Shown: positions 16,549 to 26,363, counted from the stretch's first letter. The stretch is 64,000 nt of DNA from Halodesulfovibrio sp. (GCF_025210605.1 NZ_JAOARI010000019.1:1-64000), one strand, 5' to 3'. Notes: generated by a model from the letters alone, not told the origin. Program-made: numbers and translations.

Positions 16549-16757
16549 CTAAGTAACTTTATGGGACTATACCCTACCAGAGAGTTTCTAACAACTAATG
16601 AATTTTCCAGACTATTTTAATCAACAATAACTTATTTAAACTCATACGATAAATATAACTGTGAGTCAGTTGAGCAACCATATTTTCTTTTTATTCACCT
16701 TGAGAATTTGTATACACCTGCTACCTTAAAAAGTGGCAATTGACTCTTGGAGGGATA

Positions 16758-17039
16758 ATGGCACGCTCAAAAAAACATGATTGTAACTGTTGTGTTTACC
16801 ATAGAGGTAAGTGCACAATAGGTATTACAACAAAGTCCAATGGAACATGTGGCAATTTTATTCCACTTTGTGTTTCCTGCCCATACCCTGACATGTTTTG
16901 CGCGACGTGCCGATTGCGACCACAAAATGATTTAAAAGATGAAATATATAGAGATACCGAACTTGGGAATCATATGTATGGTTGTGTGTGGGATTCCACA
17001 ACATTAGATGAAAACTTCTTCAGTAAAAAAAGTACATGA
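16758..17039 (+). CDS. Cysteine-rich small protein (93 aa, ten Cys)
   Basis: The ATG follows GGAGGG; an in-frame TTG upstream was rejected. Cysteines are at 9, 11, 12, 19, 31, 38, 41, 48, 51 and 76, including two CxxC pairs (38-41, 48-51). This suggests bound zinc or Fe-S clusters in the cytoplasm, since no signal peptide exists. I do not recognise a family. It is divergent from the Rrf2 regulator, whose predicted cluster and the dyad between the genes make it a likely target. It has its own terminator at 17068-17104. Confidence 0.75.
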   Translation: MARSKKHDCNCCVYHRGKCTIGITTKSNGTCGNFIPLCVSCPYPDMFCATCRLRPQNDLKDEIYRDTELGNHMYGCVWDSTTLDENFFSKKST

Positions 17040-17067
17040 AAATACAAAAAGTACGTTAATAACGTAA

Positions 17068-17104
17068 AAAAAGAGCAGATTACAATTGTATCTGCTCTTT
17101 TTTT
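17068..17104. terminator. Bidirectional terminator
   Basis: AAGAGCAGAT pairs with ATCTGCTCTT; an A run lies to the left and a T run to the right. It serves the cysteine-rich gene (plus) and the convergent 17156 gene (minus). Confidence 0.9.
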
Positions 17105-17155
17105 GAAAAAACGCCATACTACAGTTACGCATAGTACAGCTACGATATTCATATG

Positions 17156-17404
17156 CTATTGTTCTACGACTTTTTCAAGGCTGTGCGCCAATCCCTCCAG
17201 CATATTTTGCAAACGCTTTTTCTGGTCAGTCGGAACTTTTTTCCATGCTTCTGCATAGTTAATTTTACACTGCTTATCAGATTCAACATCAATGTAGAGT
17301 AAGCCGTTTGTATCTACATTAACCTCAATCCGCTCGCCGCATGTTTTTGTTAACACAATCTCCACACAGTCGACAGCAGTAGCAGGTTTGCCATTGTTGC
17401 CCAT
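17156..17404 (-). CDS. Small hypothetical protein (82 aa)
   Basis: The ATG has a moderate ribosome site (GGAG or GAG 7-13 bases upstream). The first 50 residues look like a small beta sheet (VEIVLTKTCGERIEVNVD, then GLLYIDVES); the rest is one helix (YAEAWKKVPTDQKKRLQNML). Cysteines are at 13, 22 and 46. There is no signal peptide or membrane segment and no family was recognised. It lies between the Lon terminator and the terminator shared with the cysteine-rich gene, so it is transcribed alone. Confidence 0.6.
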   Translation of the reverse strand: MGNNGKPATAVDCVEIVLTKTCGERIEVNVDTNGLLYIDVESDKQCKINYAEAWKKVPTDQKKRLQNMLEGLAHSLEKVVEQ

Positions 17405-17616
17405 AACTCACTCGCTCCGTTTGATTTGCCCGAACTCATCCGGTTAGTAAGTAACGCTTAAAAAAATTTTTGTTCTTTATTTGTTGCACGACAAACTGGC
17501 TCTTTGCAAAATAAAAAAACGCACTGCGCATTCAAACAATATCCTGCTAAAAGGCTGTTGCTGAAATATTCTTCTTTTTTTCTTTAAAAATTAAACAAAA
17601 ATTCAAAATATTGCAT

Positions 17617-17657
17617 AAAAAAAGATGTTTCCTTCATTTAAAAAAAACATCTTTTTT
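17617..17657. terminator. Terminator of the hsp20-lon operon
   Basis: A 13-bp stem (AAAAAAGATGTTT with AAACATCTTTTTT) and a loop of about 14 bases form a bidirectional terminator about 130 bases past the lon stop. The remainder of 17405-17787 is AT-rich and shows no gene. Confidence 0.8.
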
Positions 17658-17787
17658 ACAGAGTTACATTATCCTTACGAACACTTTTTTCGACTAGCGC
17701 ACTCCACAAACGTGCTACTCAAATTGATAGAAAACCATAGACTTAGTCGCTGATCTATCCTGCGTGCCAGACATCTTAGTAATTACT

Positions 17788-20274
17788 CTATTCTTCGTCA
17801 TTACTTTTACTAGAAGACGGTTCGTCGTTATTTGTATCTTTTCCAAAATTACGCAGACCTTCAGCCAGTGATACAAGACGCTCATCCACAAGACCGTAAA
17901 TAGTGTTCTCGGGATACTGTCCATCTTCGTCTCTGGCTCCCGCCGCAACGCCAGTCAGAATTTCTATGCCCTCATGCACATTCTTTACAGCCCAGATGGC
18001 AAACTTACCATCTTCCACTGCGTCTACAACTTCCTGTTTCAGCATTAAGTCCTTTACATTGGATTCAGGAATCATAACCCCCTGATCGCCAGTAAGCCCT
18101 TTGGCCTCGCAGACCTTGTAGAAACCCTCTATTTTCTCGTTAACGCCGCCGATAGGCTGAATCTCACCTTTTTGATTCACAGAGCCTGTAACAGCAATAG
18201 ACTGCTTAATAGGGACGTGTGCAAGACTTGATAGCAATGCATACAATTCAGTTGAAGAAGCAGAGTCACCATCAACTCCACCATAAGACTGTTCGAAAGC
18301 AATAGATGCGGCAAGCGTAAGCGGTTTGTCCTGCGCAAAATTTCTTCGCAGATAGCCACTCAATATGAGCATACCTTTATTATGGGTAGGACCCGACATT
18401 TTAGCATCACGCTCAATGTTAATTATACCTTCTTTTCCCATAGATGTTGTGCAGGTAATACGCGACGGTTTACCGAACATAATATCGCCTGTGGAGTACA
18501 CTGCCAGACCGTTAATCTGTCCTATTTCTCCACCGGCTACATCTATGAAGATACTACCGCGGTCTATCATTTCCTGAATTTTTTCTTCGACTAATCCATC
18601 TCGATAAATTCGCGCTTCCAATGCTTGCTCAACATGCTCGGCGTCCACAAGCTCTGCACCAACACTATCAGCAAGATAATTAGCCTCTGCCATTATATCA
18701 CCCATAACAGGGAAAGAGGTACTAAGCTTCTCCTGCCTGCCGCTCTTACGCACACTATGTTCAAGTAATGCTGCGACAGCCTTGTTGCTGAATGGCTTAA
18801 GATTTAGCTTATCCACATAGGTGGCAACAAGACGGCAAACTTCATTTACACCTTGATCCGTTTTATTCATGCTTGAATCAAAATCAGCACGCACTTTAAA
18901 AATCATCTCAACTTCTGGGTCAAAGTGCTTCAGCAAATGGTATAACTGGGTGGTTGCAAGCACTACAACCTTTACATCCATGGTAATGGCTTCCGGCTTA
19001 ATTCCAGTCGAAGCCATAAAGGAGTAGGGGTCAAAGGTCTGGATTTCCAATTCAGACGTTTTCAAAGCACGCTTAAGGGTCTGCCATACACCCGGCTCTG
19101 CAATAGCATCTAATAGGTTGATAACAAGAAAACCGCCGTTAGCTTTTATGAAGGAACCAGCAGTAATTTTTTGATAATCCGTGCGCCATAGACCTGATCT
19201 ATCCATAGCTCGCTCAATAGAGCCGAACAAATTTCGATAATTAGGAAAAGATTCTACAATAACGGGAGAACCTTCACTTTCAGCATTATCAACAAGCAGG
19301 TTTACACCGTATGGATGCAAAACCGCTTCTGCATTAATAGCAGGAAGCTGCATACCGGGCATTGGTCCCGCTTGAGGCTGCCCTATCATTTTTATTATAT
19401 CGAGCTGTTCTGACATATTCGCAAGCATGTCACTTATATGCTTAGAAGCTTTTTCGTGCTCTTTCCAAGCATCTGTCAAAGTCATTGCAAGCTCACGAGC
19501 AGTATTCATGAACATCAGGCGGTCAACTTCTTCACTCTTAGTCTTCACATCCTTCTGCAACCGACGCACGTCCATGAATATTGTATCAATTTCGTCTTTA
19601 AGCTCTTTGTACTTTTCTTGTAAGGCTTCAAACTCTTCCCTAGGGAAACGTCCTTTTTCAACCAGCTCTTCGAGTTTGAGTAAATGGGTAGGCTCACCAT
19701 CCACCACAGGAACAATATCTGGTCGCTGCACTTGTCCCATTTGCATATTTACAAGTACAAAACCAGCTTCTTTTACTCGTTCCTCCAACCCCTTAAAGAA
19801 GTCGCGTGTTTTCTTGTCATGCTCTTCCAGCAAGGCATTTTTGCTGTTTATATATTCCTGACTTTCGAATAACTGCGGAATTTCACGCTTAATATCTTCT
19901 AAAAATTCTTCAATATCTTTTTTAAACTTCTGTCCCTGTCCTGCATCAAATGTAAGCAGGATAGGTTCTTCAGGAGTTTTAAAGTTGTTTACGTAGCAAA
20001 GATCACTGGGGGTATGGCGCTTGCGCTTAGCGTTGCTAAGCAATTGCCTGACCATACCCATTTTCCCAACATCTGCTGCACCTGTTACAAAAATATTATA
20101 GCCCTTCGCGTCTATCCCCATTCCAAAGCGAAATGCTTCAACACCACGAGACTGACCAATGATATCTGTAAGTTGATCTAGATCCGTAGTTTTCGAAAAA
20201 GGAAGAGTTGCCGGATCAACTTTCCACCGCAGCTGATCTAAAGGAACCAAATTGCGCTGTTCTATTTCTGTCAT
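17788..20274 (-). CDS. Lon-family ATP-dependent protease (828 aa)
   Basis: This belongs to the atypical Lon group with a split AAA region. The ATP loop is degenerate (VTGAADVGK, about residues 60-68), a long coiled coil follows (about 110-280), then the remaining ATPase region and the protease domain. The catalytic dyad is S671 (GDSAS) and K714 (NEKIEGF), 43 residues apart as in E. coli Lon. It degrades damaged or regulatory proteins in the cytoplasm. The C terminus is a Ser/Asp/Glu-rich tail. GGAGG precedes the ATG. It is nine bases after hsp20 in one operon, so chaperone and protease are made together. Confidence 0.92.
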   Translation of the reverse strand: MTEIEQRNLVPLDQLRWKVDPATLPFSKTTDLDQLTDIIGQSRGVEAFRFGMGIDAKGYNIFVTGAADVGKMGMVRQLLSNAKRKRHTPSDLCYVNNFKTPEEPILLTFDAGQGQKFKKDIEEFLEDIKREIPQLFESQEYINSKNALLEEHDKKTRDFFKGLEERVKEAGFVLVNMQMGQVQRPDIVPVVDGEPTHLLKLEELVEKGRFPREEFEALQEKYKELKDEIDTIFMDVRRLQKDVKTKSEEVDRLMFMNTARELAMTLTDAWKEHEKASKHISDMLANMSEQLDIIKMIGQPQAGPMPGMQLPAINAEAVLHPYGVNLLVDNAESEGSPVIVESFPNYRNLFGSIERAMDRSGLWRTDYQKITAGSFIKANGGFLVINLLDAIAEPGVWQTLKRALKTSELEIQTFDPYSFMASTGIKPEAITMDVKVVVLATTQLYHLLKHFDPEVEMIFKVRADFDSSMNKTDQGVNEVCRLVATYVDKLNLKPFSNKAVAALLEHSVRKSGRQEKLSTSFPVMGDIMAEANYLADSVGAELVDAEHVEQALEARIYRDGLVEEKIQEMIDRGSIFIDVAGGEIGQINGLAVYSTGDIMFGKPSRITCTTSMGKEGIINIERDAKMSGPTHNKGMLILSGYLRRNFAQDKPLTLAASIAFEQSYGGVDGDSASSTELYALLSSLAHVPIKQSIAVTGSVNQKGEIQPIGGVNEKIEGFYKVCEAKGLTGDQGVMIPESNVKDLMLKQEVVDAVEDGKFAIWAVKNVHEGIEILTGVAAGARDEDGQYPENTIYGLVDERLVSLAEGLRNFGKDTNNDEPSSSKSNDEE

Positions 20275-20283
20275 GAGTGCCTC

Positions 20284-20715
20284 CTATTCCTTTTTATCGC
20301 CGCTGGTAATTGGAATGGTACGTCTTTCCGGAATATGGCAGCTCGGCAACGAGACTATCAACTTTCCACCCGTAAAGCTGGCTTCCACATCTTCCAATTT
20401 CACTTTGCAGGGCAAGCGCATTTGGCTCTCAAAAGAACCGACAGACTCTGCACCTTCGCTATGTTCGGAGTAGGCACACCGTAATGTCAGGTATGCACCA
20501 TCGATATGTAACTCCAAATTTTCCTTTGTAACACCGGGAAGCTCTGCCTCGATGCGGTATCCTTCATCAGTTTCAACCAGCCGTAATTCTGTGTCCATTA
20601 ATGGCTGACATACAGAAGGCAATCCGAATTCAGAGCAAATCTGATTAAACATTCGATCACTATCGAGTTTTAGCCGCTGTAGCTGCTGGTTTCTCCATGA
20701 TTTTAGATTGGACAT
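20284..20715 (-). CDS. Small heat shock protein Hsp20 (143 aa)
   Basis: The alpha-crystallin domain runs from about residue 42 to 130 (ELRLVETDEGYRIEAELPGV ... GGKLIVSLP), and the tail has the I-x-I assembly motif (TIPIT). It holds unfolding proteins in the cytoplasm without ATP. The N-terminal arm is Gln/Lys-rich. AGGAGG precedes the ATG. It is the first gene of the operon with Lon. I found no clear CIRCE element or sigma-32 promoter in the upstream gap (20716-20937). Confidence 0.93.
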   Translation of the reverse strand: MSNLKSWRNQQLQRLKLDSDRMFNQICSEFGLPSVCQPLMDTELRLVETDEGYRIEAELPGVTKENLELHIDGAYLTLRCAYSEHSEGAESVGSFESQMRLPCKVKLEDVEASFTGGKLIVSLPSCHIPERRTIPITSGDKKE

Positions 20716-20937
20716 TGAGACCTCCTGCGCTTGCGCGCGTTCATCGATTACTTCTCGCTCCTATGGTTGTACCCCAACACACTTTTTGTAGATATGATTC
20801 TAGTCTGTTATACAATGTCACTGGCTTCAAAATAAATACGCCCCTCACAAAAGGGACGTATCTAGGCATACCATGTGCGGGGGGGAACGCAAGACAACTA
20901 GCCACAATACCCCGCTTGTACATGCTATACAAAACAT

Positions 20938-20973
20938 ACAAAAAACCCCGTTATGCGGCTTGGCATAACAGGG
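20938..20973 (-). terminator. Terminator of the parvulin gene
   Basis: On the minus strand CCCTGTTATGC pairs with GCATAACGGGG (one mismatch) and is followed by TTTTTTG. It lies about 80 bases past the parvulin stop. The remaining gap up to hsp20 shows no other clear element. Confidence 0.85.
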
Positions 20974-21054
20974 CAAAAATACACAAGATAATCAAATCAA
21001 ACTATCTTGTATCGTGCGATACACAATGTACCGCTTACTTTTTTACTAAGGCAG

Positions 21055-21336
21055 TTAGTCCTGACGTTCTGTAACTTCCACAAGGTGGTAGCCAAATTGA
21101 GTCTGAACAGGACCGTGTACAACGCCTACTGCTTCATTAAAACACACTGTGTCAAATTCCGGTACCATCTGACCAGGGAAGAATTCCCCGAGTTCTCCGC
21201 CACGGCGTCCAGATGGGCACTTAGAGTACTCTTTCGCAATTGCAGCGAAATCTTCACCGCCTGCGATGCGTGCCTTAAGTTCGTTACAAGTATCCTCAGA
21301 ATCAACGAGAATATGACGTGCTTTAGCTTTTGCCAT
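21055..21336 (-). CDS. Parvulin-type peptidyl-prolyl isomerase (93 aa)
   Basis: A single PpiC/rotamase domain fills the protein: ARHILVDSED, the conserved YSKCPSGRRGGELGEF block, VPEFDTVCF and the ending TQFGYHLVEV. Without a signal peptide it acts in the cytoplasm, as E. coli PpiC does. The start at 21336 has AGGAG seven bases upstream; an upstream ATG at 21399 lacks a site and would add a spurious hydrophobic leader. It is transcribed alone, divergent from the S1 protein gene. Confidence 0.93.
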   Translation of the reverse strand: MAKAKARHILVDSEDTCNELKARIAGGEDFAAIAKEYSKCPSGRRGGELGEFFPGQMVPEFDTVCFNEAVGVVHGPVQTQFGYHLVEVTERQD

Positions 21337-21650
21337 GGTAAAACTCCTAATGTATGATATAAGAAGACATATAATGCCAGATGATACAAAATGAATCAAC
21401 TTAGTAAATAATCACCTTCTCTCTATACAGCTTCACAGAAAAAAAATTAGATTTCATGGGGAGTTGCCCATATTGAATTATTCGTCATAAGGTGAATATT
21501 TTCAGCGTAAAAACATTGTGCGGTTGTTTTTGCGTAGAATTTAGTGGCGTTCTTTACGTTTTCGCACTTGTATATAAAACAAATGAACGATATAGCGCCC
21601 AAAGCGTATTGTGCATCAACCATCTAACCCCCTCTTTCAAGGAGAACTGG

Positions 21651-23117
21651 ATGACCGGTTCCGAAGATAGCCGTCAGAACGGCACCATGGAAAATTTTGA
21701 AGAAATGCTGGAAGCATACACAGGCGCTGACAAAGCTCTGTCAGTTGGCGACAAAGTTTCCGGCCCAATCATCGGCATGTCCGGCGACAACCTTTTTGTT
21801 GATGTTGGAGCAAAAATTGACGGTCTTGCTGATCGTACAGAGTTCCTTAACGACGAAGGTGAACTTACCGTTGCTGAAGGCGACACAGTAGAACTTTTTG
21901 TTACTGCTGTTAAACCAGATGCAATTCATCTTTCTAAAGCTGTCAGCGGTCCTGCTGGTGCAGCAATGCTCGAAGAAGCATTCAACACAAAACTTCCTGT
22001 TGAAGGTAAAGTTCTTGCCACCCGTAAAGGCGGCTTTGATGTTGAAGTATCTAAACGTCGAGTATTCTGTCCAGTAAGCCAGATCGACACCCGCTTTGTT
22101 GAAAACGCTGAAGAGTATGTTGGTAAAACATTCTCCTTTGCCATCATCAAATTTGAACAGCGTGGTCGTAACATCGTTGTTTCCCGCCGTGCCCTGCTCG
22201 AACAAGAACAGCAAGCAGCTCGTGATGAATTCCTGAAAAATGTTAAAGAAGGCGATCTCGTTGATGTTACCATCACACGCCTGACTAACTTTGGCGCATT
22301 TGCAGAACTTGCTGCGGGCGTAGAAGGTCTTATTCACGTTTCCGAACTGTCTTGGACACGCATTGCTCAAGCTGACGAAGCTGTTTCCGTAGGCGACAAA
22401 CTGCGCGTTAAACTGCTCGGCATTGAAACCGATAAAAAAGGTCAGCTGCGTATTTCCCTTTCTGCTAAACAGGTTCAGGAAAATCCTTGGAACCGCGTTG
22501 AAACAGAACTTACCGCTGGTGAAGTGCGCGAAGGTAAAGTTGTTCGCCTCACACCATTTGGCGCTTTTGTCGAAGTACTTCCGGGTATCGATGGCTTGGT
22601 GCACATTTCAGAAATGTCCTACACCAAGCGCGTTCATAAAGCAGAAGACGTTGTATCCGTTGGCGATACCGTTTCTGTTAAAATTAAGTCTATCGACTTG
22701 AGCGCTCGTCGTATTTCCCTCAGCATGCGTGATGCTGAAGGTGACCCATGGGCAGACGTTGAAGAACGCTTCCCAGCTGGTACCACAGTTGAAGGCACTG
22801 TAGAGTCTTCCTCTGATTTCGGTCTGTTTATTAACATTGCTCCGGGCGTTACCGGTCTTATGCCGAAATCTCTGATGGCAAAAGCTGATAAAGCAGCAAA
22901 CCTTGATGCACTTAAGTCCGGTGACAAGGTAGAAGTAACCGTATCTCAGCTCCGCACTGCTGAACGCAAAGTTACTCTTGCTCCTAAAGGCGTTTCTGCC
23001 TCTGAAGACACTTCCTGGAAAGCGCATCGCAAAACACAGACTGCAAAGTCAGAACCACAGAGCAACTTCGGTTCTTTAGGTTCCCTGTTGCAGGACGCGC
23101 TCAACAAGAAAAAATAA
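21651..23117 (+). CDS. Five-repeat S1 RNA-binding protein (488 aa)
   Basis: Five S1 repeats are visible at roughly 30-98, 113-182, 200-268, 285-355 and 372-440. Repeats 3 and 4 are the best (LTNFGAFAELAAGVEGLIHV and LTPFGAFVEVLPGIDGLVHI). The protein is related to ribosomal protein S1 but shorter than the usual six-repeat form, so it may bind mRNA or act as a second S1. A basic Lys-rich tail ends the protein. The ATG at 21651 has AAGGAG eight bases upstream; the frame stays open upstream to 21492, but that extension is Cys/Phe-rich and lacks a ribosome site. It has its own terminator. Confidence 0.88.
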   Translation: MTGSEDSRQNGTMENFEEMLEAYTGADKALSVGDKVSGPIIGMSGDNLFVDVGAKIDGLADRTEFLNDEGELTVAEGDTVELFVTAVKPDAIHLSKAVSGPAGAAMLEEAFNTKLPVEGKVLATRKGGFDVEVSKRRVFCPVSQIDTRFVENAEEYVGKTFSFAIIKFEQRGRNIVVSRRALLEQEQQAARDEFLKNVKEGDLVDVTITRLTNFGAFAELAAGVEGLIHVSELSWTRIAQADEAVSVGDKLRVKLLGIETDKKGQLRISLSAKQVQENPWNRVETELTAGEVREGKVVRLTPFGAFVEVLPGIDGLVHISEMSYTKRVHKAEDVVSVGDTVSVKIKSIDLSARRISLSMRDAEGDPWADVEERFPAGTTVEGTVESSSDFGLFINIAPGVTGLMPKSLMAKADKAANLDALKSGDKVEVTVSQLRTAERKVTLAPKGVSASEDTSWKAHRKTQTAKSEPQSNFGSLGSLLQDALNKKK

Positions 23118-23142
23118 TCTGTTGATGCACATACCGATTACG

Positions 23143-23174
23143 AAAAAGGATCAGCTCAGGCTGATCCTTTTTTT
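23143..23174 (+). terminator. Terminator of the S1 protein gene
   Basis: AGGATCAGC, loop TCAG and GCTGATCCT are followed by a T run; an A run on the left extends the stem. Confidence 0.93.
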
Positions 23175-23239
23175 ATTGCATTTTTTTACCCCCAGCCTTC
23201 TCTCCTATAAAAAATATCCAACCTTAATATTTTTTTTGG

Positions 23240-23267
23240 TTTACAATGACAAAATAGAGATTATGTA
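23240..23267 (+). promoter_or_regulatory. Possible sigma-70 promoter of degP
   Basis: TTTACA (23240-23245) and TATGTA (23262-23267) are 16 bases apart and lie 70 bases upstream of the degP ATG. The match is moderate, from reading only. Confidence 0.3.
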
Positions 23268-23337
23268 CAAGGTCAGTGTGTATTACGCACACTATTGGAT
23301 AGAGTGCCCACCTGAGCATTTTAGGAGATTTTGAACA

Positions 23338-24783
23338 ATGATACTTCGTAAAAGACTACTGTTATTACCTATTACTGTATTAATCCTTACTCTGACAGCT
23401 CTCCCTGCTATGGCGGACTTACCTAACTTTACCGAGTTAGCAAAAAAAGCAGGTCCTGCTGTTGTTAACATCAGTACCCAAAAGAAAGTACAAGTTTCCC
23501 CTAACAACCCTCAAGGGTTGGATAACTTCTTCAAGCAAAACCCGCGCACCCCTTTTGACGATTTCTTCAAACAATTTGAGCGCTACTTTAGAGACAGACG
23601 TCCACGTGCCGAAACTGAACGTTCTCTCGGCTCCGGTTTTATTGTCTCCCCCGACGGCTTCATTGCTACAAACAACCATGTTGTAGAAGGGGCTGATGAA
23701 ATCAAAGTCAATATTCTGGATGAAAAAGGGAAATACCAGTCATACGATGCCAAGATTATCGGGACAGACCCGTTAACAGACCTTGCCCTTCTAAAAATTA
23801 AAGCAAAACGGGAGCTCCCGACTCTTGAACTTGCTGATTTTTCCAAGGTAGAAGTTGGGCAATGGGTACTCGCCATCGGAAACCCATTTGGGCTGGACCA
23901 TACCGTAACGAGCGGCATTGTGAGTGCCCTCGGCAGAAACATCAGTAACAACCCGTACGACAACTTTTTGCAAACAGATGCATCCATCAACCCGGGTAAC
24001 TCTGGTGGACCATTACTTAACCTTGATGGTGAAGTAATCGGCATAAACACTGCGATCATCGCACGCGGTCAAGGCATTGGCTTTGCCATCCCAAGCTCGA
24101 CAATAAAAGATATTATTAACAAATTAAAAACCGACAAAAAAATTCGTCGCGGCTGGATTGGTGTTTCTGTTACCAATGTAGATCCGAATATGGCGCAAGC
24201 TCTCGGGCTTAAAAATACTGAGGGTGCATTTGTCGCACAAGTCGTTCCGGGACAGCCCGCCGCAACGGCTGGTCTCCTAGAAGGGGATATTATCACCAAG
24301 GTGAATGACGAGCCTATCGCTGATACCTCAGAACTTATTCGCAAAGTTTCAGCTCTTAAACCTGGTAGTACTGCTAAGTTCACTCTGTACCGCAAAGATA
24401 AGCTCATAACAGTTGATGTTAAACTGGGTGAACGCGATTCTGCACAGAAAAAAGAACCAACCCAGCAAGAACCAAAATCAGGTGAAAGTGACATTGAAGC
24501 ACTAGGTCTGACACTCACTCCGTTGAGTGTAAAAGAAGCACAGGCTCTCGGACTGAAAGACATTCGCGGGCTGCTTATCACCAATGTGCTTGATGCAAGC
24601 ATTGCAGCACAAGCTGATTTACGTCCGGGTGATGTGATACTTGAAGCAAACCTGACACCGGTAAATACCGTAAAAGAGTTTATAAACATTCTTAAAACGC
24701 AAGGCGAAAAACGAGGTGCAATGTTCCTCAAAATAGTTCGCCAGCAACAAACAATGTTTAGAACAATGACTCTGGAAAAATAG
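23338..24783 (+). CDS. DegP/HtrA periplasmic serine protease (481 aa)
   Basis: A signal peptide (residues 1-26, ending LPAMA) leads to a trypsin-like domain with the triad H114 (TNNHVVEG), D148 (LTDLALLK) and S222 (NPGNSGGP). Two PDZ domains follow (about 275-365 and 385-475), separated by a Lys/Glu/Gln linker. It degrades or refolds misfolded periplasmic and outer-membrane proteins. Length and layout match DegP/MucD of other proteobacteria. AGGAG precedes the ATG by about 11 bases. It stands between two terminators as a single gene, though S1-degP-hslU-argB order is shared with Desulfovibrio as I recall it. Confidence 0.95.
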   Translation: MILRKRLLLLPITVLILTLTALPAMADLPNFTELAKKAGPAVVNISTQKKVQVSPNNPQGLDNFFKQNPRTPFDDFFKQFERYFRDRRPRAETERSLGSGFIVSPDGFIATNNHVVEGADEIKVNILDEKGKYQSYDAKIIGTDPLTDLALLKIKAKRELPTLELADFSKVEVGQWVLAIGNPFGLDHTVTSGIVSALGRNISNNPYDNFLQTDASINPGNSGGPLLNLDGEVIGINTAIIARGQGIGFAIPSSTIKDIINKLKTDKKIRRGWIGVSVTNVDPNMAQALGLKNTEGAFVAQVVPGQPAATAGLLEGDIITKVNDEPIADTSELIRKVSALKPGSTAKFTLYRKDKLITVDVKLGERDSAQKKEPTQQEPKSGESDIEALGLTLTPLSVKEAQALGLKDIRGLLITNVLDASIAAQADLRPGDVILEANLTPVNTVKEFINILKTQGEKRGAMFLKIVRQQQTMFRTMTLEK

Positions 24784-24798
24784 ACGCCGAATATACAC

Positions 24799-24825
24799 AA
24801 GGGCACCATTCCGGTGCCCTTTTTT
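24799..24825 (+). terminator. Terminator of degP
   Basis: AAGGGCACC pairs with GGTGCCCTT across ATTCC and is followed by T residues. Confidence 0.93.
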
Positions 24826-24965
24826 GTTTTATTACTCAAACTGCTCCACATATGCCCATACACTGCTGGGTAAATAAGAGCTGTGTTTAATTTAGGATTG
24901 GCAATTACTCGGCTGCTTGTTACTGTAGCCCGTTATTGCACACATACTTATCAGGAGATTATAAC

Positions 24966-26324
24966 GTGCTTACACCACGTGAAATTGTATCCGAACTGGA
25001 TAAATACATTATTGGTCAACATGGTGCTAAACGTATGGTTGCTGTTGCCATGCGTAACCGCTGGCGACGTCAGCAGATTGATCCGTCCTTACGCGACGAA
25101 ATTGCACCTAAAAATATTATTATGATGGGACCTACTGGCGTTGGTAAAACAGAAATCGCACGCCGCCTTGCTAAACTTTCTGCTTCCCCATTTGTAAAAG
25201 TTGAAGCAACCAAGTTTACAGAAGTAGGTTATGTGGGTCGTGACGTTGAATCCATGGTTCGCGATCTGATGGAATTGAGTGTTGCTCTTGTTCGCGATGA
25301 AGAAACAACACGCGTTCGCGCACAAGCAGAAAACAATGCAGAAGAACGTCTTCTCGATTTACTGCTGCCAGGCTCTGCACCAAGCCCAATGGCTGAGCCT
25401 GTTACAACATTTGATGTTCCGCCAGCGCAAGAGCCTGATCGAAGTAATTCTACCCGCGAAAAAATGCGAAAAATGTTCCGTGAAGGAAAACTTGATGACC
25501 GCGAAGTAGAAATGGAGCTTGAAATTGCTCCACAGGGCATCGAAGTTATGGCTATGCCGGGCATGGAAGACATGGGCAGCCAGTTCAAAGATCTTTTCAG
25601 CAAAGCATTTCCTTCCAAGAAAAAGAAAAAGCGTATGAAGATTGGTGACGCTCTTCCTTTACTTATTGAAGAAGAAGCAGCCCGCCTTGTTGATGAAGAA
25701 AAAGTCACAGAACTGGCAAAAGATCGTGTTGAACAATCCGGTATTATCTTCATCGATGAAATTGATAAAGTTGCAAGTTCACAGCATGGAGGCAAATCCG
25801 CAGACATCTCCCGCGAGGGTGTGCAGCGCGACTTGCTCCCTATTGTAGAAGGCAGCGTTGTTAATACTAAGTACGGTATGGTAAAAACAGACCACATTCT
25901 GTTTATTGGTGCTGGTGCATTCCACCATTCAAAACCATCCGATCTTATTCCAGAATTACAGGGTCGTTTTCCACTGCGCGCAGAATTAACAGCGCTCGGC
26001 AAAGACGAATTCCTGCGTATTCTTAAAGAGCCGCGCAATGCTCTTACAGTCCAGTACTCAGCACTTCTTGCAACTGAAGGTGTGACCATTACTTTTGCAG
26101 AAGACGGGTTAGACGAAATTGCAGCGTTTGCAGAGATGACAAACCAAGAAACAGAAAATATCGGGGCACGCCGTCTCTACACCATCATGGAAAAAATTCT
26201 GAGCGACATCTCTTTTGAAGCGCCAGATCGTTCCGGTGAAGAAATTGTGATTGACCGCGCATTTGTAGAACAGCACTTAGAAGATGTTCGCGAGGATAGA
26301 GACCTGAGCCGTTACATCCTCTAA
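24966..26324 (+). CDS. hslU: HslU, ATPase of the HslUV protease (452 aa)
   Basis: This is a Clp/Hsp100 AAA+ unfoldase: [17 protein letters not shown] at the start, Walker A GPTGVGKT (55-62), the long inserted I domain (about 110-230), Walker B (IIFIDEID) and sensor 2 ([11 protein letters not shown]). It unfolds proteins and feeds them to the HslV peptidase. The GTG at 24966 was chosen because AGGAGA lies seven bases upstream and the protein then starts as in relatives. No hslV gene is next to it, unlike in many bacteria. argB follows after 39 bases. Confidence 0.95.
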   Translation: MLTPREIVSELDKYIIGQHGAKRMVAVAMRNRWRRQQIDPSLRDEIAPKNIIMMGPTGVGKTEIARRLAKLSASPFVKVEATKFTEVGYVGRDVESMVRDLMELSVALVRDEETTRVRAQAENNAEERLLDLLLPGSAPSPMAEPVTTFDVPPAQEPDRSNSTREKMRKMFREGKLDDREVEMELEIAPQGIEVMAMPGMEDMGSQFKDLFSKAFPSKKKKKRMKIGDALPLLIEEEAARLVDEEKVTELAKDRVEQSGIIFIDEIDKVASSQHGGKSADISREGVQRDLLPIVEGSVVNTKYGMVKTDHILFIGAGAFHHSKPSDLIPELQGRFPLRAELTALGKDEFLRILKEPRNALTVQYSALLATEGVTITFAEDGLDEIAAFAEMTNQETENIGARRLYTIMEKILSDISFEAPDRSGEEIVIDRAFVEQHLEDVREDRDLSRYIL

Positions 26325-26332
26325 TATACCAA

Positions 26333-26347
26333 CGGGGGAATCCCCCG
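26333..26347. repeat. Small GC hairpin between hslU and argB
   Basis: CGGGGG, AAT and CCCCCG form a 6-bp hairpin with no T run. A similar hairpin (CGAGGGGG, ATT, CCCCCTCG) occurs in the prophage at 63375. Confidence 0.4.
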
Positions 26348-26363
26348 CAGCAGGACTACGTAC

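Noticed and set aside
16733..16757. Sigma-54 promoter before the ten-cysteine gene (TGGCAATTGACTCTTGG)
   Set aside because: The second element is TTGG and the spacing of GG to GC is wrong for a -24/-12 promoter.
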